A DNA stretch of 64,000 nucleotides from SAR202 cluster bacterium bin127 (GTDB lineage: Bacteria; Chloroflexota; Dehalococcoidia; Lucifugimonadales; Lucifugimonadaceae). The notes under the pieces are model-generated. The model was not told the DNA's origin. It made no database searches and worked only from the letters and a program-made list of their open reading frames with translations. The stretch is from the NCBI GenBank assembly GCA_002239045.1, contig MPNN01000003.1:62001-126000 (forward strand), written 5' to 3'. This document shows, piece by piece, positions 53,187-62,469 of this stretch. Numbering within the stretch: the stretch's first letter is position 1; every line of letters starts with the position of its first letter. Both the position numbers and the translations under genes were made by a program.

Positions 53187-53453
53187 TTAGTCGTCCGCGA
53201 CCAAATTCAACTGCTCGACTAAACCTTTTTGCAGTCGCTGGATTTTGAGTTCGGCGCCGTTGAGCATTTCGGTGCAGGTTTTGGCGAGTTGCATGCCCTC
53301 TTCGAAGAGCGCGGTTGACTGATCGAGCGACATTTGGCCGCTTTCCAATCGTCGGACTACAGTTTCGAGTCTGGTGAAGGCGTCTTCGAACGATGTCGGT
53401 TGTTCGTTTTGCGATTGGTCTTCGTCGGTCATTTTTGTGTACCTGGTCGTCAT
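53187..53453 (-). CDS. xseB: Exodeoxyribonuclease VII small subunit
   Basis: 88 residues, matching XseB: SFEDAFTRLETVVRRLESGQ and SLDQSTALFEEGMQLAKTC make its two helices. The ATG at 53453 overlaps the xseA stop by 3 bases (coupled translation); an ATG at 53432 gives the more usual 81 residues, so the start is uncertain. XseB with XseA degrades single-stranded DNA to acid-soluble oligonucleotides. Confidence 0.92.
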   Translation of the reverse strand: MTTRYTKMTDEDQSQNEQPTSFEDAFTRLETVVRRLESGQMSLDQSTALFEEGMQLAKTCTEMLNGAELKIQRLQKGLVEQLNLVADD

Positions 53454-54688
53454 TTAGGGGTTACAGATTGGACCTTAGTTTCGGCAGTGCCGTCGGCGAA
53501 GGTTAATTCCAACGATGTCTTGGGTTGGACGTTGGCGGCTCGAGTAATGACGCTGCCATCGGTGCCGCGAACCATGACGTAGCCGCGTTCGAGAATGTTG
53601 TCGGGACCTAAGGCTCGGAGTTCTGCTTCGACGCGCTTCATTGCTTCGCGTTTCATTGCGGCATATCGCGTCCACGAAATTCGGGCGCGCGACCTCAGTT
53701 CTTCAACGCGATCTCGGAATCTTTGGGTTTCGGGTGCGTTCTCGGATAGCCGATCTTGGGTCAGGTCTAGCCGCTGTCGAGCGAGTGTTACACGTCCGGA
53801 CAGTCCTCGCATCAGTCTTTGGATGAAGTCTGCGGTTTCGAGGGAGAGTCCTCCGATGTCTGGTGAAACTAGCTCTGCAGCGGCGGAGGGGGTTGGCGCT
53901 CGGAGGTCGGCGACGTCGTCTGCGATGGTGAAGTCGGTTTCGTGGCCGACGGCGCTGATGACTGGGATGCGGCTTGCGAAGATGGTCCGTGCGACCATCT
54001 CGTCGTTGTAGGGCATGAGGTCTTCTGCTGAACCGCCGCCGCGGCCGACGATTACGGCGTCGACGTAATCGGTTTCGGCGTAGTGGTGGAGTTCGGCGAA
54101 TGCTTCGACGATGGTTTCTGGTGCGAGTTCGCCTTGGACGGCGGAGGGGACGAGCAAGAGTTCCATCAACGGGTAGCGGCGCCGGACGATATTTTGGATG
54201 TCGTGCCAGACTGCGCCTTGTTCGGATGTGATGACTGCGATGCGTTGGGGGAACTGAGAAATCGGTCTCTTGCGTGAAGGGTCGAAGAGGCCTTCGGCGC
54301 GCAGCTTGCGTTTCAGCTCTTCGAGTTGAGCTTGTTGATCGCCGACGCCGACGGGTTCGACGGAGGTGACAACGATTTGGAGGTCGCCGCGAGGAGCGTA
54401 GACTCCTGCGCTGCCTTGGCATAGGACCAATGCGCCGTCTTCGAGGAATTGATGTCCGCGGCCGTAGCGGAACATCACGCAACGGAGTCCGGCTTCTCGG
54501 TCTCGCACGGAGAAGTAACTATGTCCCGAAGCTGGTTGCGAATGACCGGATACTTCTCCGATCATCGTGATGTTCGCTAGTTTCGGGTCGTTTTTTAACA
54601 ACCCTTGGATGAGTTGCGAAACTTCGGAGACCGAACGCGGTTGAGATTGGTTGGCAGGCGTTTGCGGCGAAGGTGCGGTGTTCATCAT
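53450..54688 (-). CDS. xseA: Exodeoxyribonuclease VII large subunit
   Basis: 412 residues. The N-terminal OB domain has ITMIGEVSGHSQPASGHSYF, the central region FPQRIAVITSEQGAVWHDIQ and DAVIVGRGGGSAEDLMPYND, and the catalytic core HETDFTIADDVADLRAPTPS. A coiled-coil tail and the terminal LERGYVMVRG segment close it. I chose ATG 54688; the open frame extends upstream to 54802 without family resemblance. Confidence 0.93.
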   Translation of the reverse strand: MMNTAPSPQTPANQSQPRSVSEVSQLIQGLLKNDPKLANITMIGEVSGHSQPASGHSYFSVRDREAGLRCVMFRYGRGHQFLEDGALVLCQGSAGVYAPRGDLQIVVTSVEPVGVGDQQAQLEELKRKLRAEGLFDPSRKRPISQFPQRIAVITSEQGAVWHDIQNIVRRRYPLMELLLVPSAVQGELAPETIVEAFAELHHYAETDYVDAVIVGRGGGSAEDLMPYNDEMVARTIFASRIPVISAVGHETDFTIADDVADLRAPTPSAAAELVSPDIGGLSLETADFIQRLMRGLSGRVTLARQRLDLTQDRLSENAPETQRFRDRVEELRSRARISWTRYAAMKREAMKRVEAELRALGPDNILERGYVMVRGTDGSVITRAANVQPKTSLELTFADGTAETKVQSVTPK

Positions 54689-54734
54689 CAGGCTGCCACC
54701 ATTATCTGCAAAGGGAATTGCGTTGTGGAGGCGA

Positions 54735-55298
54735 TCAGACGGCCCTGCCGATGTACTCCTTAGAAGTGGTGTTGACGCTGATGTTGTCGCCTTCGGAGAC
54801 AAATAGTGGGACTTGGAGGGTGAGGCCGGTGTCGGTGGTGGCCGGTTTGGTGGCGCCGCTTTGCGTATCGCCCCTCAGGCCGACTTCGGTTTGGGCAATA
54901 GTGAGGTTCACCGCGGAGGGCAATTCGACTAGTATTGGTTTCTCCTCGTGCATCAGCAATACCAATTCGCCGCCTTCGGGTAGGAAATAAACGGCGTCGC
55001 CGAGGAGCGCGTCGCCGATGAGGTGTTGTTCGTAGGTTTCCATGTCCATGAAGACGTAGAAATCGCCTTCTTTGTACAGGTACTGGGCGTTCCGTCGCTC
55101 GGTCGGGGCGGCTGTAAGTTTCTGGTTTCCGGCGAGTTTGCGTTCGAAGACGTTGCCGGTGCTTAGTTGCCTGACTTTAAGGGTCAATGTCGGCGGTGCT
55201 TTGGGGGCTTGGCGATGCTGCCACTCCATGATCTGGTAGATCTCGCCATCCAACATGATGGTCATATTGCGGCGGATTTCGGAGGATGAAATCGTCAT
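54735..55298 (-). CDS. efp: Translation elongation factor P with divergent loop
   Basis: 187 residues with three beta barrels. The start SSSEIRRNMTIMLDGEIYQI and the end NISVNTTSKEYIGRAV are typical. The loop that carries the modified residue is RQAPKAPPTLTLKV rather than the KPGKGQAF type; the only lysine at the tip is K33 (in APK). EF-P relieves stalling at proline runs, which is notable next to a gene with long Thr-Pro tracts in the same genome. Its own transcription unit may include pepQ and aroQ upstream. Confidence 0.92.
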   Translation of the reverse strand: MTISSSEIRRNMTIMLDGEIYQIMEWQHRQAPKAPPTLTLKVRQLSTGNVFERKLAGNQKLTAAPTERRNAQYLYKEGDFYVFMDMETYEQHLIGDALLGDAVYFLPEGGELVLLMHEEKPILVELPSAVNLTIAQTEVGLRGDTQSGATKPATTDTGLTLQVPLFVSEGDNISVNTTSKEYIGRAV

Positions 55299-55356
55299 TG
55301 GTAGGAGCTTTCTTTGCTAACTGGGTTTCGGTTGGTTTCGAGAGATTGGGTTGGTA

Positions 55357-56451
55357 TCAAAACCGCATCTTGGCGGCGTGGCTCAAGACGCGTGCGCGTC
55401 CGTTTTCCAAGACGACCACGTCTTCAATTCTGACGCCGCCCCAACCGGGTATGTAGATGCCGGGCTCGATAGTGAATGGCATCCCGTTTTCGAGCGGTGT
55501 GGTGCCGCGGGGTCCGACGTTGGGTTCCTCGTGGACTTGCAGACCTAGGCCATGGCCTAGGCTGTGGCCGAAGTTGTCGGCATAGCCGGCGCCTTCGATG
55601 ATCTTGCGGGCGATGGCGTCGGCTTCCCCTCCGGTGATGCCGGCTTCGACTTTTTCGATCGCGGATTCTTGGGCTTCGAGGACGATGCTGTAGATTCGTA
55701 CGACTTCGTCGTCGGCTTCACCGAGTACCACGGTGCGTGTGAGGTCTGAACAGTAACCTTGGTAAGTTGCGCCGCAGTCGAAGACGATGGTTTCGCCTTC
55801 TCTGAGTTCGGAATCGCCGGTTTGGTGGTGTGGTCGGGCTGCATTGGGGCCAATGGCGACGATGGTGTCAAAGGACAGAGATTCTGCGCCGCGTTCACGG
55901 ATGGCTTTCTCGAATTCCCATGCAGCTTCGTTCTCGGTCATGCCAGGCATCAGCTTTCCAGCGGTCTCCTCGAACGCGGCATCGCCGATGTCGATTGCTT
56001 TTTGTAGTAGCTTGACTTCGCCTGGATCTTTGATCGCGCGCAGTTTGGCGGCGTCGCCGGATTTTGGCACGAGGTTGACCTCGATCTCGCTCTCCGCTAT
56101 GGCGTCTTCGTACGTCTGGAGGGCGGAAACGGTGAGATTGTCGGCCTCGAAGCCGATGTTGTCGACGCCTAATTCACCGAGCAATTTCGGGAACCATTCG
56201 CCGATGCGGCCTTGGATTTTCGTGATTTCGAAGCCGGTGGCCTGATCGGCTCCTTGTTCGGTGTACCGAAAATCGGTTGCCAGTATGGCGTCGGATTCGG
56301 TGATGAAGAGGAGCCCGGCGGTGCCGATGAAGCCTGAGAAGTAGCGTCGATTGTGCGGATCAGAGATCAACATGCCGCCGAGTTCTTGCTCTTTGATCAA
56401 CGAGCGCAGTGCGGCGACACGGTTAGGGTAGCGAAACTTGGTTGCGCTCAT
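55357..56451 (-). CDS. M24-family Xaa-Pro aminopeptidase/dipeptidase
   Basis: 364 residues: N-terminal creatinase domain (MLISDPHNRRYFSGFIGTAG) and a pita-bread catalytic domain with five metal ligands: Asp in FDCGATY, Asp in CSDLTRT, His in GHGLGLQVHE, Glu in FTIEPGIY and Glu in VRIEDVVV. It cleaves Xaa-Pro peptides; similar in Bacillus (YqhT) and Dehalococcoidia. ATG 56451 overlaps the aroQ stop by ATGA, so translation is coupled. Followed by efp. Confidence 0.92.
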   Translation of the reverse strand: MSATKFRYPNRVAALRSLIKEQELGGMLISDPHNRRYFSGFIGTAGLLFITESDAILATDFRYTEQGADQATGFEITKIQGRIGEWFPKLLGELGVDNIGFEADNLTVSALQTYEDAIAESEIEVNLVPKSGDAAKLRAIKDPGEVKLLQKAIDIGDAAFEETAGKLMPGMTENEAAWEFEKAIRERGAESLSFDTIVAIGPNAARPHHQTGDSELREGETIVFDCGATYQGYCSDLTRTVVLGEADDEVVRIYSIVLEAQESAIEKVEAGITGGEADAIARKIIEGAGYADNFGHSLGHGLGLQVHEEPNVGPRGTTPLENGMPFTIEPGIYIPGWGGVRIEDVVVLENGRARVLSHAAKMRF

Positions 56452-56894
56452 CCGGAGTTTTCCTCAATATGTGCAACGAGGCTTTCTAGGGCGTGTAGGT
56501 ATCCGCGCCAGCCGAGGCCGGCTATCTGGCCCAAGGCAAAGGGTGCGATGACGGAGTGGCGTCGGAACTCTTCGCGGGCGTGGATATTAGACATGTGTAC
56601 TTCGATTGTTGGTAGTTTGCTGTCCAAAATAGCGTCGAGCAGCGAGTATCCGACTTGCGTCAATGCACCAGCGTTGATGATGATGCCGTCTGCGTCCGCA
56701 GTTTCGGATTGGATCCAATCGACGATGGAACCCTCGTGATTGGACTGGAAGAATGCGGTGTTAACTCCGAGTTGATTGGCGCGCTCGGAGACGCGTTGCT
56801 CAATGTCAGCGAGCGTTACGGATCCGTACTGCGTGGCGTCGCGTTTACCCAAGTTATTTAGGTTGGGGCCATTTATGACCAATATGCGTCTCAT
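56448..56894 (-). CDS. aroQ: 3-dehydroquinate dehydratase, type II
   Basis: 148 residues from ATG 56894 (an ATG at 56915 adds seven residues). Family signature: VINGPNLNNLGKRD with the catalytic region and Tyr in YGSVT, FFQSNHEGSIVDWIQ, INAGALTQVGYSLLDAI and the catalytic histidine in EVHMSNIHAREEFR. It catalyses step three of the shikimate pathway. Position before pepQ-like and efp mirrors Bacillus aroQ-yqhT-efp. Confidence 0.95.
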   Translation of the reverse strand: MRRILVINGPNLNNLGKRDATQYGSVTLADIEQRVSERANQLGVNTAFFQSNHEGSIVDWIQSETADADGIIINAGALTQVGYSLLDAILDSKLPTIEVHMSNIHAREEFRRHSVIAPFALGQIAGLGWRGYLHALESLVAHIEENSG

Positions 56895-56934
56895 CGTGAA
56901 TCCCGGATTCGACATTGGAGGTGTTCACACCGCC

Positions 56935-56953
56935 CGCGAGACGATGTCTCGCG
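56935..56953 (-). terminator. Small hairpin between xerC and aroQ
   Basis: Stem CGCGAGAC/GTCTCGCG with a 3-base loop, directly after the xerC stop on the minus strand. No T run. Possibly a Rho-type end or a mere RNA hairpin. Confidence 0.4.
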
Positions 56954-56967
56954 TGCCAGATTCAAGG

Positions 56968-57975
56968 CTATAACGTGTTGTGGTCTTTTCGCCTTGGGGC
57001 ACGCCGCTGGAGGTTTGTACCGGGGTGGGCTCGGAGATAGACTTTGCGTGCTTGCTCTGCCGAAACGTGGGTGTAGATTTGCGTGGTGGACGGCGATTCG
57101 TGGCCGAGCAAGTCTTGCACGACTCGGAGATCGGCACCGCCGTTTAGTAGGTGGGTGGCGAAGCTATGGCGGAGGATGTGAGTGTGGAAGTTGGCGTCGA
57201 GTCCTGATTTGAGGGCGTTGCGTTTGACGGTTTCCTGGATGCTTCGGGTACTCAATCGGCCACCGAGTTTGTTGAGGAAGAGTGCCTCTTGGGATCGTCG
57301 GGTTGCGAGTTTAGGGCGCGATGCGTTTAGGTATTTTTCGGCCCATTGCGCGGCTGTCTCGCCGAGCAGAACGATGCGTTGCTTTGCTCCCTTGCCGAAT
57401 ACACGGCATTCTCGAGACTTGAGGTCGACATCCGCGATGTTCAGCGAATTGATTTCGGAGACGCGCATTCCTGAGGCGTAGATCAACTCGAGTAATGCGC
57501 GGTCGCGCAGACCCAACGTTGTGGAGGTATCGGGTGCCATCAGCAGCCGTTCGATTTCCGCTTCAGACACGACGTATGGAAGTCTCTTGGCTTGACGCGG
57601 TGCGGCGACCATGTCGGTGTCGTTCCGGTCCACTTTGCCGGTCTCCTGCATCCATCTGAAAAATGTACGTAAGGCGGTTAATTTGCGGCTGATTGATGCT
57701 TTTTCGTATCCATTGCTGGCGAGGAATGCGAGGTAGCTTCTAAGTTGACGGCGATCAGGAGATTTGATCTTGTCGAGGGATCCGGTTTCGGCTTGGAATC
57801 TCATGAACGCAGCGAGGTCATTCATGTAGTTGCGAATTGTTGGAGTTGCTAGCTGACGAATCGAAGTCAAGTGTTTCTGGTACTCGTCAAGGATCGGTGC
57901 CCATGCGGTGTTGCCGACGACGTCCCAAAGGCCGGGGACGTTTAGACCTCGCAGATCTCGACGTTCGGTTGTCAT
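56968..57975 (-). CDS. Tyrosine recombinase (XerC/XerD type)
   Basis: 335 residues. The N-terminal SAM-like domain (YQKHLTSIRQLATPTIRNY) precedes the catalytic set: R171 in SGMRVSE, K195 or K198, H266 and R269 in HTHILRHSF, H292 in LLGHES and nucleophile Y301 in TQIYTHV. Xer recombinases resolve chromosome dimers at dif. It lies 54 bases after topA in the same orientation, as in the Bacillus topA-xerC region. The 30-residue extension at the start is slightly longer than usual. ATG 57975 follows AAGGAGC. Confidence 0.92.
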   Translation of the reverse strand: MTTERRDLRGLNVPGLWDVVGNTAWAPILDEYQKHLTSIRQLATPTIRNYMNDLAAFMRFQAETGSLDKIKSPDRRQLRSYLAFLASNGYEKASISRKLTALRTFFRWMQETGKVDRNDTDMVAAPRQAKRLPYVVSEAEIERLLMAPDTSTTLGLRDRALLELIYASGMRVSEINSLNIADVDLKSRECRVFGKGAKQRIVLLGETAAQWAEKYLNASRPKLATRRSQEALFLNKLGGRLSTRSIQETVKRNALKSGLDANFHTHILRHSFATHLLNGGADLRVVQDLLGHESPSTTQIYTHVSAEQARKVYLRAHPGTNLQRRAPRRKDHNTL

Positions 57976-58029
57976 GAGATGCTCCTTCCGATTCCGGGTT
58001 GGAGCATCGTGGTTGAAGGTCGGGTTGAG

Positions 58030-60342
58030 TTAGCTAGAGGTGCGCGCCCGGCTATTGCTCGAGCGGCTACGTGACCTGGTTGAACGCGTGGTGCGCGTGC
58101 TTCGTTTCTTGGCGGCTTCGGGATGCTCTTTGAAGCACCGTTGCATGCGCTGAATTCGTTTCTCGTCCCATTCGGCGAGTTCGGCTTCGTCTTCCGGCTT
58201 GAGATCGAGTGCGACGCGGCATTTGGGGAACTCCGGGCAGGCAATGAATTCGCCGCGCCGCCCGTTGCGGACCACGAGTTCGACGCCGCCGTCACAGATG
58301 ACGCCCGAGCCGAGCTCGACACGTTTTTCAAGTTCGGGTACGCCGTCGGGGTGTGCGACGTGGCATTGCGACATGCGACGAGTGAACTCGCCTTGCCACT
58401 CTTCGATTTTTTCGCCGTCAGCATCATCGCCGGGGTACAGGTCCATCGCAAATTTGCACGTCGGAAACTCGGGACACGCCAAGAAATCTCCTCGTCGCCC
58501 GTTGCGGACCACGAGATCGGTGCCACCGTCACATTTGATGCCACTGGCGACGTCGAATTCGGATCGGCGGACGCGCTGGGCGTTTTGGAAGGCATGATCG
58601 AGTGCGGCGTCGAACGGCGAGTAGAACTCGCGCAGCATTTCGACGCGTTCCAAGTCACCGCTCGCGATGTCGTCGAGCTTGGTCTCCATGCCGGCGGTGA
58701 ACCCGACATCGACGATGTCAGGGAAGAACTGCTTGAGCATGGCGCACACGGCGATACCACTCTTGGTGGGATGGAACCGGTTCCGTTCGCGTGTTACGTA
58801 GTTCCTATCAACAATTCTGCCGACAATGGTGGCGTAAGTGCTAGGCCTTCCGATGCCAAGTTCTTCCAATGTTCGGATCAAGTTGGCTTCGGTGAATCGA
58901 GGAGGTGGCTGCGTAAATTTCTGATCGCTGTTGACCTTCAGTAGGTTGAGTGACTCATCATCGAAGAGCGGCGGCAGGCGCCTCGCGTCGTCAGACTCGG
59001 AATCTTCGTCGCGGGTTTCGATGTAGAGCTTGCGGAAACCGTCGAAGACCGTGACCGATCCGGTCGCTCGCAATTTGTGGGTTTTGCCATTTGTCGTGAC
59101 GGCGTCGATGTCTGCGCGGGTGCGTTCGTCGATGCCGTCGGCCATTTGGCTAGCGACCATCCGTTGCCATATGAGTTCGTACAACCTACGTTGATCCTGG
59201 CTGAGGAATCGGGATACGCGGTCAGGGGTGTTGGAGATTGAGGTTGGGCGAATGGCTTCGTGCGCTTCTTGAGCGTTACGAGAACTGGTTTGGTAAACCC
59301 GATGCCCGGCATGGTAACTGTCGCCGAATTCGCCTTGGATGAAGGCCTGCGCTTGCTGGAGAGCCGATGCAGCAAGATTGGTCGAGTCGGTTCTCATGTA
59401 GGTGATGAGTCCTACCGGCTCGCCATCGCCGAGGACGACTCCCTCGTAAAGACTTTGGGCGGTGCTCATCGTGCGTTGCGCGTTGAACCGAAGGCTACGT
59501 GCGGCTTGCTGTTGAAGAGTGCTGGTGATGAACGGCGGACGGGGACGGACTTTTACCTGGCGTTTGGTGACGCTGGTAACCGTGTAGTCGGCAGATTTGA
59601 GTTCATCGGCGATTGCCGTCGCCGAGGTTTCGTTGGGTAGCAGTTCGTTCTCTGGTTTGTTCGGGTCCTTTTTCTCTCCGTGAATCCGGTAGAGACGCGC
59701 GCCAACGGAGATGTCCGAGGATTGCTTTGCGAGGTCAACCGAGATCAGCCAATACTCTTTGGGTTTGAAGGCGTTGATCTCTTCTTCACGATCGACGACT
59801 AATCGCAGTGCAACAGACTGGACTCGGCCGGCGGACTGGGCACCGGCGACTTTGTTACGAATAAAGGGGCTGAGCTTGAAACCGACTAAACGATCGAGAA
59901 TGCGGCGCGCTTGTTGCGCTTCAACGAGTTGGTGGTCGATTTGGCGCGGGTCATTGAACGCCTCCATCACCGCGTCTCTGGTTATCTCGTGGAACACTAC
60001 CCTCCGGGCATCATCTTGTGAGATGCCGAGGATTTCGCTGAGGTGCCACGATATCGCTTCGCCCTCGCGATCGGGGTCGGTGGCGAGATACACGTTGCCC
60101 GCACGTTTGGCGGCGGTTTTGAGTTCGTTGACGACCTTTCGGCGGTCGGAAACGATGCTGTACTTCGGCTCGAAGTCGTTATCGACGTCGACGCCCATGT
60201 TTGACTTCTGCAGGTCACGAACGTGTCCAACAGACGCTTTTACCGCGAAACCATCACCCAAGTAGCGTTCGATGGTGCGCGCTTTGGCAGCCGATTCGAC
60301 GATCACAAGGTCGTCGCCAGATGCCTTTGTTCGCTTTGCCAA
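58030..60342 (-). CDS. topA: DNA topoisomerase I
   Basis: 770 residues, type IA. The Toprim domain (VIVESAAKARTIERYLGDGF, ATDPDREGEAISWHL) and the catalytic tyrosine in GLITYMRTDSTNLA are intact. The C-terminal region has two zinc-ribbon-like repeats, IKCDGGTDLVVRNGRRGDFL with CPEFPTC and VICDGGVELVVRNGRRGEFI with CPEFPKC. Each carries three rather than four cysteines. The last 30 residues are Ser/Arg/Thr-rich and basic. Start TTG 60342. Relaxes negative supercoils. Confidence 0.95.
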   Translation of the reverse strand: MAKRTKASGDDLVIVESAAKARTIERYLGDGFAVKASVGHVRDLQKSNMGVDVDNDFEPKYSIVSDRRKVVNELKTAAKRAGNVYLATDPDREGEAISWHLSEILGISQDDARRVVFHEITRDAVMEAFNDPRQIDHQLVEAQQARRILDRLVGFKLSPFIRNKVAGAQSAGRVQSVALRLVVDREEEINAFKPKEYWLISVDLAKQSSDISVGARLYRIHGEKKDPNKPENELLPNETSATAIADELKSADYTVTSVTKRQVKVRPRPPFITSTLQQQAARSLRFNAQRTMSTAQSLYEGVVLGDGEPVGLITYMRTDSTNLAASALQQAQAFIQGEFGDSYHAGHRVYQTSSRNAQEAHEAIRPTSISNTPDRVSRFLSQDQRRLYELIWQRMVASQMADGIDERTRADIDAVTTNGKTHKLRATGSVTVFDGFRKLYIETRDEDSESDDARRLPPLFDDESLNLLKVNSDQKFTQPPPRFTEANLIRTLEELGIGRPSTYATIVGRIVDRNYVTRERNRFHPTKSGIAVCAMLKQFFPDIVDVGFTAGMETKLDDIASGDLERVEMLREFYSPFDAALDHAFQNAQRVRRSEFDVASGIKCDGGTDLVVRNGRRGDFLACPEFPTCKFAMDLYPGDDADGEKIEEWQGEFTRRMSQCHVAHPDGVPELEKRVELGSGVICDGGVELVVRNGRRGEFIACPEFPKCRVALDLKPEDEAELAEWDEKRIQRMQRCFKEHPEAAKKRSTRTTRSTRSRSRSSNSRARTSS

Positions 60343-60412
60343 TTCGTCACACTTCCACTAGTTTTCAAAGCCCGTTGTCGAAGTCCGAAATCGACTCCGA
60401 GGGAATCAGTAA

Positions 60413-61735
60413 TTATGCAGGTTGTCCGTCATCTAACAATCTTGGCGCGCCGATTTCAGCGCGTCGGTTCGACAGATCGTATAGAGCGCCCTCGGTGCAC
60501 CGAACGATGCCCCGCACTTCCATCATGGTAAGCGTTGACATTGTTTCGGTTACTGACAATGATAGCGTTCGGGCGATTTCATCGATGTGAACAGGGCCTT
60601 CAGAGTCGCGCAACGAATTGGCGATGGTGTGTTCTAGTTCGTTGAAAGTCTCGATCTCTTCGACACGAGGCCGGGGGGCGTCGACGTTCCCATTGTTGGA
60701 CCGACCATTGGGCTTTGTCACCGTTGCGCGGATGTGCGCGGCCGATGTCCGACGGTTCGCATCGGGGTCCGGCTTGAGGTCGCCGAAGAATGCGCTGAGC
60801 TCTTGTACGACATCGTCGGCGCGGGTGGTAAGTTTAGCGCCTTGTTGAATAAGCCAGTTGGTCCCTTCGCTCTGTGGTGAATTGGCATTGCCGGGGACGG
60901 CAAAGACCTCTCGATTCTGGTCCAACGCCCATTTCACCGTCCAAGTTGCTCCGCTCTTTTTGGCTGCTTCGACGACGATTACGCCACGACTCAGGCCGCT
61001 GATGATGCGATTGCGACGCGGGAAGTGGTCGCGTTTCGAGCGGACGCCGAGTTGGTATTCGGATACCAGACTTCCGCTCTCGACGATCTGCCTAGCGAGG
61101 CCGCGATTGCGTTGCGGATATATAGAGTCCAACCCGCCGGCAAGAACGGCAATGGTCCTTCCGCCGGCCTTCAAGGCGCCGCGATGCGCGGCGGTATCGA
61201 TTCCAATTGCTAGACCGCTGATGATGGTGATGCCCAAACTGGCCAGATCGTGAGCGAGCTCGGTTGCCATTTCGATGCCGTACTCGGTGGCTTTCCTGGT
61301 TCCGACGATGGCGACGCCGTTGTTGTCGCGCGGTTTTAAATCGCCCGCGACGTAAATGACCGCTGGCGCATCTGGCGATTCGGCAAGATGATCGGGATAC
61401 TCATCCGAGCGTAGATGGATCGGGCGGATTCCGCTCCGCACCAATCGATCTAGTTCGGCATCGGGATCAATGCGTTCGCGCGTCGAACCGATATCTTCGA
61501 TCAGCGCAGCACCGATTCCGGCGTCTCGCAATTCGCCCTTATCGGCGTTCCAAGCGTCTTCAAGATTGCCGAAGTGCATCTCCATACGATTGAATCTCTT
61601 CGGTCCCATACCTTGGATGCGGTGAAATGCCACCCAGTATTTCAAATCTTCATTAACGTTCACAGTACTCAGATCCGTATCGTCAAATTTCTGTCGACCC
61701 TGTTCGCCAAACGACGGAAAACTCCGTTTCGCCAT
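60413..61735 (-). CDS. dprA: DNA-processing protein DprA (Smf)
   Basis: 440 residues. An N-terminal SAM/HhH-like part (RIQGMGPKRFNRMEMHFGNL) is followed by the Rossmann-like DprA core: AIVGTRKATEYGIEMATELA, SGLAIGIDTAAHRGALKAGG, HFPRRNRIISGLSRGVIVVE, and QSEGTNWLIQQGAKL. The C-terminal 65 residues (VHIDEIARTLSLSVTETM) are the winged-helix domain. DprA loads RecA on incoming single-stranded DNA in transformation. ATG 61735; topA starts 71 bases downstream. Confidence 0.94.
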   Translation of the reverse strand: MAKRSFPSFGEQGRQKFDDTDLSTVNVNEDLKYWVAFHRIQGMGPKRFNRMEMHFGNLEDAWNADKGELRDAGIGAALIEDIGSTRERIDPDAELDRLVRSGIRPIHLRSDEYPDHLAESPDAPAVIYVAGDLKPRDNNGVAIVGTRKATEYGIEMATELAHDLASLGITIISGLAIGIDTAAHRGALKAGGRTIAVLAGGLDSIYPQRNRGLARQIVESGSLVSEYQLGVRSKRDHFPRRNRIISGLSRGVIVVEAAKKSGATWTVKWALDQNREVFAVPGNANSPQSEGTNWLIQQGAKLTTRADDVVQELSAFFGDLKPDPDANRRTSAAHIRATVTKPNGRSNNGNVDAPRPRVEEIETFNELEHTIANSLRDSEGPVHIDEIARTLSLSVTETMSTLTMMEVRGIVRCTEGALYDLSNRRAEIGAPRLLDDGQPA

Positions 61736-61832
61736 TCGATTGCTTCAGAACACAGTAACACACAACATTACATTCGTTCGAATCTAGGTGGCGAAGATCG
61801 TAACGATTCGCATTCAAGGATTGGGAGTGCGA

Positions 61833-61922
61833 TGGCGGAGAGGACAGGATTCGAACCTGCGGTGGGTTTGAGCCCACACACGCTTTCCAGGCGTGCCCGT
61901 TAAGCCGCTCCGGCACCTCTCC
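61833..61922 (-). tRNA. tRNA-Ser (anticodon GGA)
   Basis: 90 bases with encoded CCA and the long variable arm of tRNA-Ser. Acceptor GGAGAGG/CCTCTCC, anticodon loop CTGGAAA, T loop GTTCGAATC. Confidence 0.95.
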
Positions 61923-61988
61923 GCGGCGGCATCGGGTCTGCGATCATCACGAAGCGAATCTGTTGTGGGACACGCTTGGAATGAGGTA

Positions 61989-62080
61989 TGGCGGAGAGGG
62001 CGGGATTCGAACCCGCGATCCCGGTTGCCCGAGATACCGGTTTTCGAAACCGGCGCTTTCAACCACTCAGCCACCTCTCC
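61989..62080 (-). tRNA. tRNA-Ser (anticodon CGA)
   Basis: 92 bases with encoded CCA and long variable arm. Acceptor GGAGAGG/CCTCTCC, anticodon loop TTCGAAA, T loop GTTCGAATC. Second serine tRNA directly after the 5S gene. Confidence 0.95.
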
Positions 62081-62123
62081 CGGATTTTGATACAGAACAA
62101 GATGCATCAACAATTGTAAAAGC

Positions 62124-62240
62124 CCCCTGGCAACGACCTATTTTCCCACACCTCGCGGTGCAGTATCGTCAGCGCTACGACGTTTCACTTCCGTGTTCGG
62201 GATGGGAACGGGTGGTTCCATCGCGCTCTTATCACCAAGG
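62124..62240 (-). rRNA. rrf: 5S ribosomal RNA
   Basis: About 117 bases on the minus strand, starting CCTTGGTG and carrying the conserved CCCGTTCCCATCCCGAACACG and GAAGTGAAACG segments and the 3' ccaggg arm. Ends are approximate by a few bases. Confidence 0.9.
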
Positions 62241-62287
62241 AGCTTCTGCGATATTTTTTACGCTATCCAGCTGTCTTGCCGGCGCGT

Positions 62288-62362
<75 letters not shown>

Positions 62363-62469
62363 CCGAGCAATTCAATGCGCGACACGCTAGTCGAGCATGT
62401 GATTGAAACCGATTCCGCAATCTCGCTATTGATCGGAGCAAACCGATACATGAAGCATTCTTAATGGTC

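Noticed and set aside
56968-57975. Integrase of a mobile element
   Set aside because: The tyrosine recombinase lies in a conserved dprA-topA-xerC order and no attachment repeats or phage genes are nearby, so a chromosomal Xer recombinase is more likely.
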